Assembly (NCBI GenBank): GCA_021229015.1
Contig: CM037788.1
Span: 44,897,027 to 44,961,026 of the forward strand
Direction: 5' to 3'
Length of the DNA stretch: 64,000 nt
Source of the DNA: Solen grandis
Taxonomy: Eukaryota > Mollusca > Bivalvia > Adapedonta > Solenidae
Made by a program: the position numbers and the translations under genes. The notes under the pieces are model-generated. The model had not been told where the DNA came from, ran no database searches, and was given only the letters and a program-made list of their open reading frames with translations. Position 1 is the stretch's first letter. Each line of letters opens with the position of its first letter. This document shows, one piece after another, positions 10,260 to 22,678 of this stretch.

Positions 10260-12720
10260 AGTGACATATGAAAATAGTTAAAGTTAAAGGGCTGACTATA
10301 TTGTTAAAGCTCTGTCTAGGGTTATGGACCTTGAGTACGAGACTTTCTCTTACCAATTTCTTTCCAGACCTTAATTTTTGTTTAAATAGCATAAGAAGAA
10401 CAAAAGTTATCTTGCAATAATAAAAAGGTGGAAAAGCTCCAAAATACTGAGGCCAGTGTTAGGAACATTATGCATGACACTTTCTCTCAATAATTTCTTT
10501 CCATAAATGGAATTTAATTTCAATAGCATGAGTCGAACGGGAGTTATCTTATGGACACGAAATTGTTTAAAAGGGGTAAAACTCCAAGAAGAAACCTTGG
10601 AAATGGATTATGCTCTTAATTACTGCAATTCTCGTCCATAAGGTCTACCCACCTATGAAGATTCAAGGTTATATCTCCTTTGTGAGGTCTATCCACCTAT
10701 GAAGTTTCAAGGTTTTATGTTTCATAGTGCATGCGTAATGCCTTTAAAAATAAGTATGAAATTGAACGAAGGGAAGTAACTATACAAGTATGATGTACAG
10801 AGTTATGGTTCTTGTGCATGAAACTTTTCAATCATGAGGTCTATCCACCTGTGAAGTTTCAAGTATATAGCTTTCATACTTTTTATACGCCCATCTTAAG
10901 ATGGGGCGTATTATGTGAACACTCACGGTGGGTGGGCGGGCTCTAACTTCAATACCGTTTGCACAATCCTTTTCAAACTTTCCACACATGTGCATGGCGA
11001 TAATATCTCGGATGAGTTCGATATTCAGCATTATCGCGTGAATGACTTAGAAGTTATGGCCCTTGACGTACACAAAATACTTGAAATTGTGATTGTCCGG
11101 GCTCTAACTTTAATACCGTTAGTCCAATCCTTTTCAAACTTTTCACACATGTGCATGGCCATAATATCGCGGATGAGTTCGATATCCAGCATTATCGCGT
11201 GAATGACTTAGAAGTTATGGCCCTTGACGTACACAAAATACTTGAAATTGTGATTGTCCGGGCTCTAACTTTAATACCGTCAGTCCAATCCCTTTCAAAC
11301 TTTTCACACATGTGCATGGCCATAAAATCGCGGATGAGTTCGATATCCAGCATTATCGTATGAATGACTTAGAAGTTATGGCCCTTGACGTACACCAAAA
11401 ACTTGAAATTGTGATTGTCCGGGCTCTAACTTTAATACCGTTAGTCCAATCCTTTTCAAACTTTTCACACATGTGCATGGCCATAATATCGCGGATGAGT
11501 TCGATATCCAGCATTATCGCGTGAATGACTTAGAAGTTATGGCCCTTGACGTACACAAAATACTTGAAATTGTGATTGTCCGGGCTCTAACTTTAATACC
11601 GTCAGTCCAATCCCTTTCAAACTTTTCACACATGTGCATGGCCATAAAATCCCGGATGAGTTCGATATCCAGCATTATCGTATGAATGACTTAGAAGTTA
11701 TGGCCCTTGACGTACACCAAAAACTTGAAATTGTGATTGCCCAGGCTCTAACTTCAATACCGTTAGCCCAATCCTTTTCAAACTTTTCACACATGTGCAT
11801 GGCCATAATAACACGGATGAGTTCGATATCCAGCATTATCCCGTGAAAGACTTAAAAGTTATGGCCCTTGACGTACACAAAAAACTTGAAATTGTGATTG
11901 TCCGGGCTCTAACTTCAATACAGTTTGCCCATTTCTTTTCAAACTTTTCACACATGTGCATGGCCATAATATCGCGGATGAGTTCGATATCCAGCATTAT
12001 CGCGTGAATGACTTAGAAGTTATGGCCCTTGACGTACACAAATTATTTGAAATTGTGATTGTCCAGGCTCTAACTTCAATACCGTTAGCCTAATCCTTTT
12101 CAAACTTTTCACACATGTGCATGGCCATAATATCACGGATGAGTTCGATATCCACCATTATCGCGTGAATGACTTAGAAGTTATTGGCTTTGAACACTTG
12201 AATAAGTCAAAAGAGACATTTTCCTTCAAATTAATGGAAATGTTTCAACATGATTGTTTTAATAAGTAACATTCATTAACTAATGGGATTTAGGAGACAA
12301 TAGCTTGTTTCTCTGAGCTATTTCTGAGAGTCCCCATACTGTGATGGCGTATTTTGTGGCAGTCCTGACCCTTGTTTGAGTTATGCTCCGGACAAAAAAT
12401 AAGTAAGGGCAGTAATTCCAAAAATACGATGCGCAGAGTTACGGTTCTTGTGCATGAACGATCTATCCACCTGTGAAGTGTTCAGTTAATAGCTTCGATA
12501 CTTTTTGAGTTATGCTCCGCACAAAATTTAAGTATGAAATCTAACAAAGGGCAATAACTAAAAAAATATGCTAACTTCTCCTCAATGAGATCTGTCCACC
12601 TTTGAAGTTTCAAGTTAATAACTGAGTTATGCTCTTGACAAAAAGTATGACAGACAGACAAACAGACGGACAGACAGATACTCCGACAAAAACAATATGG
12701 GGGAGATATAATTAGGGATT
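10260..12720 (+). mobile_element. Repeat element with GAGTTATGCTCC units, split by an insertion
   Basis: The flanks 10,260-10,884 and 12,375-12,720 belong to one element. Its diverged units contain GGTTCTTGTGCATGAA, ATGAGRTCTRTCCACCT, GAAGTTTCAAG and TTTTTGAGTTATGCTC. It ends in a GACA-rich tract (12,648-12,683) and ACAATATGGGGGAGATATAA. Related arrays occur at 32,100-32,790 in the same orientation and at 62,200-62,870 reversed. The interruption at 10,885-12,374 is a separate element. Confidence 0.75.
10885..12374 (+). mobile_element. Array element of 161-bp units inserted in the older repeat
   Basis: It opens with a palindrome (TACGCCCATCTTAAGATGGG then GCGTA), carries about eight 161-bp units (10,930-12,190) and ends near TGGCAGTCCTGACCCTTG. 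The join ...CATACTTTT / TTTGAGTTATGC is restored to the uninterrupted GATACTTTTTGAGTTATGC seen at 12,489, which serves as the empty site. No clear target duplication is visible. The serial 70-codon frames starting near 11,151, 11,312, 11,473, 11,634 and 11,795 are repeat artefacts, because 161 is not a multiple of 3. Confidence 0.85.
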
Positions 12721-12739
12721 ATGTGATGTGTCTATCAAA

Positions 12740-13359
12740 CAGAATCATGTCTCTTAAAGTGTCAAAATAATTAGAAATTAAGTTCGCAATCAAATCTTGA
12801 TTGAAAAATAATGTCAGTTAAGTGCAATTCATTGATTAAAAGAGCTCGCTGACTGCATAAAACGGTGATTTGAAGCAATTCTTAAGGAAAAGAACATGTG
12901 TTGTTTAAATGTTATTGACATTTAGAACGGGAGACGCAATATGTTCGATTACAGGTCCGCTGTATCGTAATCCCTTGATTGGACATCACCTTACACTTGT
13001 TTGTGATATTCACAGGCCATGGAACAAACCCTGGATATTCCGTTTTTCTGTTAATTCACGCGTCGTAAAATGATAGTCCACCGTTGATGCTTGCTTTATT
13101 GTCTCCGGATCTGTTCTTTTCAGTAATACATGTTTTCTTTGCAAGGAAAAATGAACATTTTGTTCACATAATAAGAAAAGAATCAGCTGATAAACGTGAA
13201 TATAAGACCAAAGTGTTTGAATAAATAACATCAATGATATACGGGTTTGTCAAATGTGGTCGGCCAATGTATTCAACACTTTTTATATACGATAGATCAG
13301 ACTGTCAAATCAAACTCGAGAGATCGTAGAGTTCAGTTTTTACATTTTCTTACGGGGGC

Positions 13360-13402
<43 letters not shown>

Positions 13403-14810
13403 CCTTTTTTGTGTGTGGTGGAAACTATTGTATCCGCTTCTTTATTCACATGTATAATTAATAGTTTTGCACCAGGCCCTTGTTTAGAGATCTTACTTTG
13501 GTCATTACATACAGCCGTGTAAATTGAATTTAAATTTTAAAATATCCCATTTGATGCTCTGTACGACTAACTTTGACCCTCTATACATTTTCTTTATTAG
13601 TTTCTGTGCTTCTAGGAAGTCAAAGAAATACACATTTCCCCAAGACACACATGTTCATAAAGTTGGCAGCCCAGCAGCGTGGATTTGGCAGTCCGAGACA
13701 CACAATGTATTGAATGTATTCGTAAAATTAATGAGTATAACCAACGATAAGCATTTTTTTTATTTTGATACGAATCTTAGTCGCTTATACCATTTTTATT
13801 CTAAATTTATTCATTACTTGTTTGTTTTTGTTTTTTTTGATTCATTAATTAAATTGAAACAGACTAAATTAATGAAAATCCACAACAGTTAATGTAATAA
13901 TTAGGATTCATACAGTTAAAATACGATATCTTAATGTAATTTTGTACTCCGCGCCTGGTACAGAAGAATTATCTCCTAAATACTCATAGCGTTGTTATAT
14001 TCCAAACATCTGGGATTGCATATTCATATAATGTTTGGTGTGGCACGATGTATTTTATTACAACAGCGTTTTTGAAAACTTTGATTTTTTTTTAAATTAA
14101 ACAAAATGAAGATGGGCTTTGATTAAATTCAGAAGCATTGAATTAATGAAATTTAATTTAATTGGTTCCATTATTTTACTATTATAAAGTTATAAGGTTT
14201 ATATTATTATGAAAATTATTTTGCATGAAATTATATAGGATATTGATTTCCTATTTACGAATATTGGTCTGAATCCAAAGATTATTTTACAGATACATAC
14301 ATATGGCTTTTTATATCTTATAAACAGTTTGATATAAACAGTTTTAAAACCTGTAAGATGAAAAAAACATGTAGGAAATCCTATGAACAGATAGAAATCG
14401 TCGGTGATTCACTACTATCCAAAGCTTTTTTACAGTAATTTTACCAGTAAATGATTCAAAGAATGCGGTACCTTGGATATTGAATATTGATAATACACAT
14501 TCATTCTGAAGCTGTTCCTTTATGAATTGAACGGATAACATGAAAAGAATTGTCGGTAAGAGTAGACACTCCCAAAAGCTCCGATTCAGATAAAAAAAAT
14601 ACTGGACTGGATCATTTCACAGACTTGATTCATAATCACTTACAAGTAACATCAACCTTTAACACAGATTGTGTCTTTGATCCTCATGTTACATGTAACC
14701 TTTTCATCAAATATTAAATGCGTCATAGCACAGTATTGGGGTATGAATCACCATCAGTGATAGTTTTTATTTGGTTGTTTCAGGCAATCATTTTCAAAAC
14801 ATTTGTTTTA
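12740..14810. other. AT-rich sequence with a 30-T run; no supported gene
   Basis: It contains an uninterrupted run of 30 T at 13,373-13,402. Longer frames (13,247-13,522, 13,524-13,892) depend on the T run or AT bias and show no domain. Confidence 0.5.
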
Positions 14811-14814
14811 TGAT

Positions 14815-14940
14815 ATGCGATGAACGCTCCGCATCAATTACTGCCACACCACGTGAATATGGTGTGTACCAAAAGTCACGCTATTGATTACATTGTACCT
14901 GCAAATTTGGCGTAGAACATTATATTTAGTTACTACAACT
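14815..14940 (+). repeat. Dispersed repeat C, copy 1
   Basis: CTCCGCATCAATTACTGCCACA, the CACGCTATTGATTAC block and the following ACCTG recur at 15,570-15,690 with about 20% change. Function unknown. Confidence 0.6.
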
Positions 14941-15564
14941 ACTTATTCCACGTCTGCTCTTGACAGAAATTGAATATAAATATCTGTGAAATATTGGACC
15001 AGGTAGCGTAATTTTCTCCCATCGTTGCCATCTATTTATATATCAAATTTCAAGAGTGTTCAAGTATTCAAGTAAATATATAGTGGTTGAATAATGCCCT
15101 GGAATCTCGCCATGTATTTATTTTTAAAATTTCAAGTCCAATCCTTACGAGGTGCTCTTGAGAGATTTTGAATAAAAAAAAGGTCAAGGAAGAGTTGTTG
15201 GTCTTGGTCAGTGCTCCTCTCCTAATCGCCATCTATTTATATATGAAGCCTGTATATGAAAAATAAACTTATGGCTCAGATTAATGTTGTCCGCAGACTA
15301 GACCTAGAAACAGACAGGACAAAAATAATACTATAATCTATCGATTTGGGGGCATACAAAATTATCAATATGAACAATCATATATTTGCATCAACTGATG
15401 ATTATTATTGAAAGTTATCGACTTAATCAAAACCGTTGATAGATGATTGATTCTAAGATTCACTAGTGTTTGGCTAATGTTGCACCTAATGTGGTTAATT
15501 AAATTCCTATGTCGACCGACCTTACATACAGTTCACGTTAAAACGATATCACGGTATGCGCAAA

Positions 15565-15690
15565 CTCCGTCGCAGTGGATTGGCTCCGCATCAATCACCG
15601 CCACATTGAGTTATCACTGACCATGGTGTATGACAACCGTCACGCTATTGATTACCTGTAATTTAGCTGAAACTAAATAAAGCTATTTTT
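15565..15690 (+). repeat. Dispersed repeat C, copy 2
   Basis: Direct-repeat partner of 14,815-14,940 (CTCCGCATCAATCACCGCCA, CACGCTATTGATTACCTG). Between the copies, 15,040-15,250 also holds a diverged internal repeat built on CGCCATCTATTTATATAT. Confidence 0.6.
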
Positions 15691-15894
15691 CAACTAACCG
15701 TGACCGAGATCCTGCTTTGGAGATGGGATTTTGCATATATATATATGTCAGCATGCACCTTAAATCGTAACCGATTGTCATTATACCCCCTCAAAGAAGT
15801 TACTTCCTTCCATTCACTGTAACATGTTTTTTCCTTAGTCAGTGGTTTGTAAGATTATTACAAATGAAGTCGTAATTATACGACTAGTGAGGCA

Positions 15895-16235
15895 AAGAAA
15901 CAAGTAACGCTCCAAATAAGGCTTTATAATGAGAATAAAGGGCCTTGTAATGCGATAAAAGGTATAATGTCGCGCAGTATAGGCGTTATTGCAAGAATAA
16001 AAAACGTATTACTGCTAATTTGAAACACGCCATAAAGCAAACAAAGGCGTATAACTAGATTAAACATGCAATTTAAACCACACAGTAACTCCAAACAGGG
16101 GCGTTATACCGAAACTATCATAAACAAAAGCATCATGACATTTAATAATCTTAATAACTCAAAAGATCCGTTGATACGCCTTTTTGTCAGTAAAATGGCT
16201 TTTTACGCCTATTTTTCATTTTCTAATTGAATTGA
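15895..16235. repeat. Region with iterated GGCGTTATA-type motifs
   Basis: Short motifs resembling GGCGTTATAMYG and GAATAAA recur about every 25-35 bases, and reversed forms (TACGCC) occur near 16,175-16,220. This resembles subterminal repeats of a small DNA transposon, but no clean termini were found. Confidence 0.35.
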
Positions 16236-16239
16236 TTTT

Positions 16240-16924
16240 CCTGAACAAATATAATTCATTGTATGGTACCGTTGTCTAGAGGTAGTTTTTATTGACGTAG
16301 ACCCCTGTCACACAGCTACGATTTACAAAAAAGAAGACACATACAGACACGCATACAAAATCCAACAATTCGCAATTAACTTTTTAAAACATGTCCTGCA
16401 GGACGCTACATCGTAATAACACCGACTTGAAACAATGTCTATACGACACTATCAGGAGGTTCTGCGAAGTAAAACGTCACTAAATGACGAAGGGAGAAAG
16501 AAATATGAATACAAAGCCGCGCAGGTACTGTACTGGTTCTTGTTGACATCGTTTTGAATATTGGAATGTCGTATTGCATTCACGTGAACGTCGTTTGAAT
16601 GAACATCTACTGTCTCTGATTTTGTATTGCATAGTTCCCATGTGTTGTCAAAAGCTCAAATATGACGTTTTTAGTAGACATTTTTATTCACATCTGCGAA
16701 TACTTGCCTTTTCAAATAATGACAGTGAATGTGCTTTTACTTTCCAGTCTATCTGAACTGAAATCTTTATCTAATAGAACAGACTTTATGAATCTAAATT
16801 TGGGGAAAATTAGAAATGTGTCCAGAGGACACAGATGCCCACACCCACGCATTTTCCAAAACAAAGGCCAACACCCAGGTGCGCAAGCCATGTTCTGAAT
16901 AATAAATATCCATGAAGTTTCAAG
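16240..16924. other. Unannotated sequence
   Basis: Open frames of 60-78 codons on both strands overlap one another and show no motif. Nothing else was recognised. Confidence 0.45.
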
Positions 16925-17290
16925 TAATATATATTGCATGGCTTCTCGAGCTGAGCTTGATTAACCTGCACATTATACATGAGTGGGTTAATCAAGATCG
17001 CCAGTGAAGCAAGTCAATATATATCCTGTAACATGACCAAATATAGGAAAGGAGGCAGCACTACGGTCCGGTGACTTTTTTATGCAGATTATCCCAAATG
17101 TTGAGCGCTTTGGGTATCAAAAAGAAATCCTATGAAAATGACCAATCAATGAAAGGAAAATTCCTCTTAACCAGTCAAAAAACTCTTTCGAAACAAACTC
17201 TCACATTTCGGTACCTTCCGTACAGATAGGCGAGTACCTTTGAATAGAGTAAATGCCAAGGTTGTTAGGTTTCACGTTTGACCATGGATG
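16925..17290 (-). repeat. Dispersed repeat B, copy 2 (inverted)
   Basis: Reverse-complement partner of 1,198-1,562. It contains the perfect stem CTTGATTAACC (16,956-16,966) / GGTTAATCAAG (16,986-16,996) with a loop of about 19 bases, and TATAGGAAAGGAGGC, the reverse of GCCTCCTTCCTATA in copy 1. Confidence 0.65.
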
Positions 17291-17654
17291 TGAACGACAG
17301 TGCGGACAAACTTTTCAATTCACAAGTTAACTCGTCATCGACAGATTCTCTTCCATATTCTAAAAGGTCTAATTCAGTGTGACCATACCAGTTTCAAACA
17401 TTTGGGAAAACTTCACTAGTGTTGTGCTGTTCATGACTGCAAACAGATATTCACAAACCCTGATATGGCATGTCAGACCTTGCAATATTCAATAACTATG
17501 TATGTGTTGTATAACTGTATATATATATATATTATATATTTTATATTATTGTATTATTTAAATTTTAATAATTGCTTATTTATGTGTTGTATAATTCCAT
17601 ATACACATTGTGTATATGTTCCATAACTTTTGTATATGTATTGTATAATATGAT

Positions 17655-18443
17655 ATATCTGTGTTAAAAGGGTGATCTTGGGTGAACCTTCACTAAAGTT
17701 GTTAAAATAAACTTGATCCATGTAGAACTCTGGTTTCCATGGCAACTGAAAGAAAAAATTTGAAAAACTTTAAAAAATCAACTCCATCAAAACTACTGGC
17801 CAGATTTCAAAATGTTTTAGTACAGATGTTCCTTGGGTAACTCTCTACCAAGATTGCTAAAATTATTCCGATCCGTAAAAAACATGGCTGCCATGGGCGG
17901 GGCTAATTTGCCTTATATGTGTATAGTGAAATTTATAGGGACATGTTCTCCATGTAGAACTTTGGTTGCCATGGCAACCAAATGAATGTTACCAGTTTTT
18001 TATGCAAATCTTCTTCTCTAAATCTGTTGGTAAGAATTTAATTTCATTTAACAAATATATTCACAGCATTACCCTCTACCAAATCTGCTCAAACAAAGCT
18101 GATCTCTTGAAAATTCTTCCTAGGGATTATTTAGAAAGCAAAATTACACAAACTACCAAACCTGATGACTATTAATGACTATTATCTTGCGATCGAGGCT
18201 TACTTGCTATTGGACTACTATCTCCAATTATGGCGCTTAAAGTATAAAAAATGCCATATTTAACTTTGTTCACATTCTAGCATCCACGTTTATGAAGCAA
18301 TCTTGATCAGATGTATACATAATGTTAAGAAACCAAGGATTATTATGCCTTGTATGGTAGTTATGGTCCATAATACTTAAGGTTGCCTTTAGAGCAGTGG
18401 TACTCAGGTGAGCGATACAGGGCCATCATGGCCCTCTTGTTTT
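17655..18443 (+). mobile_element. Helitron-like element, internal units plus CTTGTTT terminus
   Basis: Units with GGTGAACCTTCAC, AAAGTTGTTAAAATAAACTT, TTGCCATGGCAA and CCAGATTTCAAAATG match the complete element at 52,705-53,710. It ends with ACTCAGGTGAGCGATACAGG, the hairpin GGGCCATCATGGCCC and TCTTGTTT. The other (CTAA-side) end was not found, so it is truncated or diverged. A frame at 17,966-18,175 is part of the repeat. Confidence 0.75.
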
Positions 18444-18514
18444 GTTTAATACCGTTTTGATTAAAACGGCAAGTTATCATTTAGTGATACTAAAGACCAC
18501 CTAAAGGTCGTGCC

Positions 18515-18745
18515 GCCATAACTGTGCAGATATTTGTTTAAACCGAGTGTCCGCCATTACTTTCGGTTATCTGGATAACTGCATGGTCCGCCATTACTGT
18601 GCGGTTAACTGGATAACTGCACGGTTTTTCATCAGTTACTGCATTGGCGTGGAAACTCCGCCCACTAAAAAGTGTTATGTATCGAATTAAACATGATTAT
18701 TTTTCTACAGAAAACTACCCAATACGTTTTGAGTTACATGTGTCA
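18515..18745 (-). repeat. Dispersed repeat A, copy 2 (inverted)
   Basis: Inverted partner of 598-745. It also contains two internal direct repeats of TGGATAACTGCA / CCGCCATTACT (18,530-18,625). Confidence 0.6.
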
Positions 18746-19358
18746 CAAGCATAAAATGTCATATATTTCAAAAACAAAGGCCCTTAACTCTGTCAACTTC
18801 AACCGCAATTCGGTGAAAATACCTAGGTGCCCAAGTTCATGTTCTGAGTAATATATTCATGAAGTTTCAAGTCTGTAGTACGTCGGACGTACGTACGGGC
18901 GGACAAAGGCAAATCTATACCCCCTCCCCCATTTTTGGTGGGGCCATAAAAAGATAACATTAAAGGTAAAATCTTTATACTTAAAAAACATACATTGTTT
19001 ATTTTGTTAAAGGATGAATCCATACTTTTTTCTTTACTGTACGCTTTTGTTTTGTTTGAGCATATATTATTTTAGAAATATTTTATCCTTAAACATGAAT
19101 GCTATGAGCCTTTTAACTATTGGAGCAGAAATAGCGAAAATATTGAAAACAGAACTTCAGCTTATTCCTTTGAATTACATGTATGCTGTATTTCGGTCAG
19201 CATAATATCTCAAAAATATGCTCAACATCCTCGTTTTGAGAAAATTCTAGCATTGTTAGAAAAGAAGAATAATAAGAATATCGTATTCGTTTTATTATTT
19301 TTCACTTTGAAATATGATTTAATGCAAGATTTGTTTTAATGTTCCTTTGTTTAGCTTT

Positions 19359-19575
19359 TTAAGATATTTGTTTCGCACCAATACGAGCTTCAAGTCTGCG
19401 CTGGTATTTCTCTATTTTATGTTATATCCTGTCTCCGTGTTGTTGATTTTTCGTCCATTTACATGCACCTTCTGAAGTTAATTCATCGTTATGTATAATT
19501 TCCCAAAGGACCTTTCGTTCTTCCTTATTACGCCCTGTTTGTGTTATTAACAATGTTACGAAACCTTGTAATTGG
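19359..19575 (-). pseudogene. Possible coding remnant, product unknown
   Basis: The minus strand from about 19,575 to a TAA at 19,359 reads with codon-like composition: an N-terminal part TLLITQTGRNKEERKVLWEI, then DELTSEGACKWTKNQQHGDRI, one in-frame TAA (near 19,425), and HKIEKYQRRLEARIGAKQIS before the terminal stop. An AG lies just upstream (TTACAAG). It is charged and looks protein-like against a very AT-rich background. I do not recognise the family; one stop codon suggests a decayed exon. Confidence 0.35.
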
Positions 19576-19579
19576 CCAA

Positions 19580-21520
19580 CCTATATCAAAATTGCACTTG
19601 ATGCGGTAACATGTTACATTAGTAAGAATACATCCTGCAATTCTGCACAAAGCGATAATGACGTACATATTTTTGTATATAAAAAGGAAACAAACCAACG
19701 TCGATAAATTCATACATTTTTCTTTTGTTTATTGCAGCTTTAAAAAGTTGTAATCGTAGTTTACGCAATTGTCTATCAACCCTCACAAAGGCTATTTTAC
19801 AACAGTATTAATTCCGTTTGCCTTGACATAAGAGGTAATTGGTCAACATTTTGTTTCATTTAAGGTGTACATGAAGTTACATTCAAATAAAACACCAAGC
19901 AAAGGTTTTCAAGAAAACGAAACATACGGGGAAAAAATCAACAGTTTCGTTTAATTAACAGGACATCAGACATAGTTGTAGCGTTCCTAGCCTTGTTTGT
20001 TTATATCAAGATGGACGTAAGTGGTTACGGTCAATCGATTCTCATGGTATACAATTTCTTTTTTAGTGATAATGTAATATGCAAGGTCGAAAGTTGAAGG
20101 AACCGCTGGGTTTTATGAGGCATGTTTATTTAAGATCAAGAAAGGAACGCAATATTGAAACCATGCCATCTTATTGATGTGTATATAATTGATTCATATG
20201 AACAGACCGTATTAGAAATAACATTTTATGAATGTTTCAATCTCTCATGAAATGTTCCACTTTAGGAAACAATTTCAAACCGACTTATCCACCGTTAAGT
20301 TAACTAGCCTACGAGAAAGTGTGCGTTTTAAGGATCGTATTCTGACAACTGATGTATTTCTATATCGATTAATATAAATGTAATTTGATAAGACAGGGGA
20401 TGCTGGAGAAGTTAATGTGTATTTTGAATCTGTAATATCCTTCCCTGAAACAGCTGTTACAGTACCAGATCTCATATTTATCGTGAATTGAAATCTAACA
20501 GCGTTAAACTACTGTAAATCTCAAAGCAATATAATACTAATTTAAAATATTAACAAAAAAATTAATTTAACAAGAAATTATCTAACATTCAAATGTGGAT
20601 TTGTTTCATACAAAATAATAAAATGTATTTAAAATGAAATAAACCGGTGCAATCATTCAGAAATTGACGATAAGACGGAGAGAAAAAAATCCATATTAGA
20701 ACAAAGAAATTCATATTAGAACAAAAATACAGGGGATTTAGTTCAATTACAGTTGATTGCTTTCCGTTTTATCTTATGAAGTTATTTTGAAAAGAAATAC
20801 CTTTCAAAGAGTCACTTTTAGAAATGATTAAACAAGTTGCTCCAATGATTTCCAATTAAAAGTAATACATGAAATCAAAGAAATTGTCTGAGACACCAAA
20901 CCGGCAACCCTCACCAAACTTGTACATCAAACATAGTAATAATTAATACGCCGATACAGTGGGGGATATAATACATGCGGTACAAAACATCAGTATCGAA
21001 TAGATTCCCTTAAATTGATATCAAAACAAGGACAATTATCATTCAGAAGATTTTATGGACGGTTTTGGTATTCGGGGTCAGTATTTTTAAATTACAGATT
21101 TGTAATATCTAAATGCAAGTAAAACTTTAATATTTGATATCTGATATTTCATAGTATCAACGTTGTGCATAATTTTACGTGAACTGTAAATATATCTATA
21201 AGGTCAATCGGTGTTTGACACACCTAAGCTACTGAGCCCACGACAAAAAATTTTCAAATCGTTCATCATGACAAAACATGAATGACAAATATCGAGGGAT
21301 TATGAAAGCTTTAGAATTTCGAGTTTTTCAACAGTTAATTTATTTTCATAAAAATCATTAGAAATTGGAAGAAACACACCATTCAATGTGTTGATTTTCT
21401 GCTCCACATATGCATGTCTTACCCTCATATGTACCACAGGAAATCCACATATATTATTTTAATCGAAGCACAACTTGGTGCAACATATGAATTTGGTCCC
21501 CGTGTGTTGTAGATGTATGG
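19580..21520. other. AT-rich sequence, nothing recognised
   Basis: No RNA gene, repeat boundary or convincing exon was seen. Frames of 60-70 codons lack motifs. Confidence 0.45.
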
Positions 21521-21524
21521 CACT

Positions 21525-21645
21525 TGCACTATCCTGTCAGAAAGCTAGCTTCTGTGACGACGAGGTAGAGTGTCTGACTGGCATACCGAGAATGTCGAAT
21601 GCAGTTCGTGGCAGTAGGAATTCACCTGGTTAAAGCTGGTTACAT
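21525..21645 (+). repeat. tRNA-related repeat, degenerate copy
   Basis: TGGCACTTGCACTATCCTGT, AGCTAGCTTCTGTGACGACG and CTTGG-type spacing match the better copy at 21,777-21,900. The B-box region here is degraded. Confidence 0.5.
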
Positions 21646-21776
21646 TTGGCTCTTAACTTAAATAGTTTACAGTTTAAAGAGGGGATGGCAACCTTAGAAA
21701 GTCCCACAGATATTCATACTCCAGGAATCTGAGGACAGATTTTTTAAGAAGTTGGCATACGTAAAAGACGTATAAA

Positions 21777-21900
21777 ATGGCACTTGTATTATCTTACAAG
21801 ACAGCTAGCTTTTGTGGCGACGTTTTAAACGGGTAGACTTGTATACCGAGGGACTCCGAGTTCGATTCCAGCTTACGGTAGTTGGGTTTTCCTTGGTTAC
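21777..21900 (+). repeat. tRNA-related repeat with B box
   Basis: ATGGCACTTGTATTATCTTA, AGCTAGCTTTTGTGGCGACG, then GAGTTCGATTCC (B-box-like, 21,859-21,870). Probably a tRNA-derived SINE fragment; the A box is not clear. Partner of 21,525-21,645. Confidence 0.5.
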
Positions 21901-22678
21901 ACCACTTCTTATTCTTCAAGTACACTTTACAATCAGTTACAATGCGCACAAGATGTTTTCCTACTCTGATACATGTATGCTTTATCTTTTACTTGACCTT
22001 CCATGTGCTCAAGGATTTGTGTCATTAGAAACGTGCTTAATGCGATGTTACATCAAATGAAAACATTCGTTTTTCTGCTTGAAATCTAAATGGAAAGCAT
22101 GTAATTAATGTAGTTCAGAGAAAAGAACTACGTGCTTTTAACAGCATGTAGAAGAGATGCCAATAGCTTTGTGCGAAACATAGATACAACTTCTAATGTA
22201 ACACACGGCTTTCAAATGTCATTTGCGCTTCTTCGTCAAATTCCACTTAGGATATTTCGGGCATTTATGTTTAATTTTAGATCAACACTAGTGATTGAAA
22301 CGGATAAATTTCAATTACCCTCTCCCAAAGTAAATAAATAGCACATAAGTACTGAGAAATTAATAAATCACGCATTATACAATCATTACTGTTTCTTATA
22401 CTTCTATCGTCCTATGAAATGCTTCTATTTCGTTCAAAATTGAAAAAAAAAATGCGCTGATATCGGAATAAATGTACAACTGAAGTATACAACAATAAAT
22501 AAAACGGCGAGATTTGATTTTTTGTCGCATTGTTCTTCCACTAGTTATGTCTAAAGATTTCCTTTGAGAGTCTTCTGGGTTTTAATACGAATCCTGGCTG
22601 TAGAAAAAAACACGTAGGTTTCAGTACAAATAGATGCAAAATTCAACTAAACGGTTGGCATTTAAGCGTTCGTACGAT

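Noticed and set aside
10915..12007. A series of similar 70-codon proteins as a gene family
   Set aside because: They arise from the 161-bp tandem unit, each in a different frame; they are repeat artefacts.
20009..20020. ATGGAC followed by GTAAGT as a tiny 5' coding exon
   Set aside because: A start codon next to a donor is expected by chance, and no downstream exon was found.
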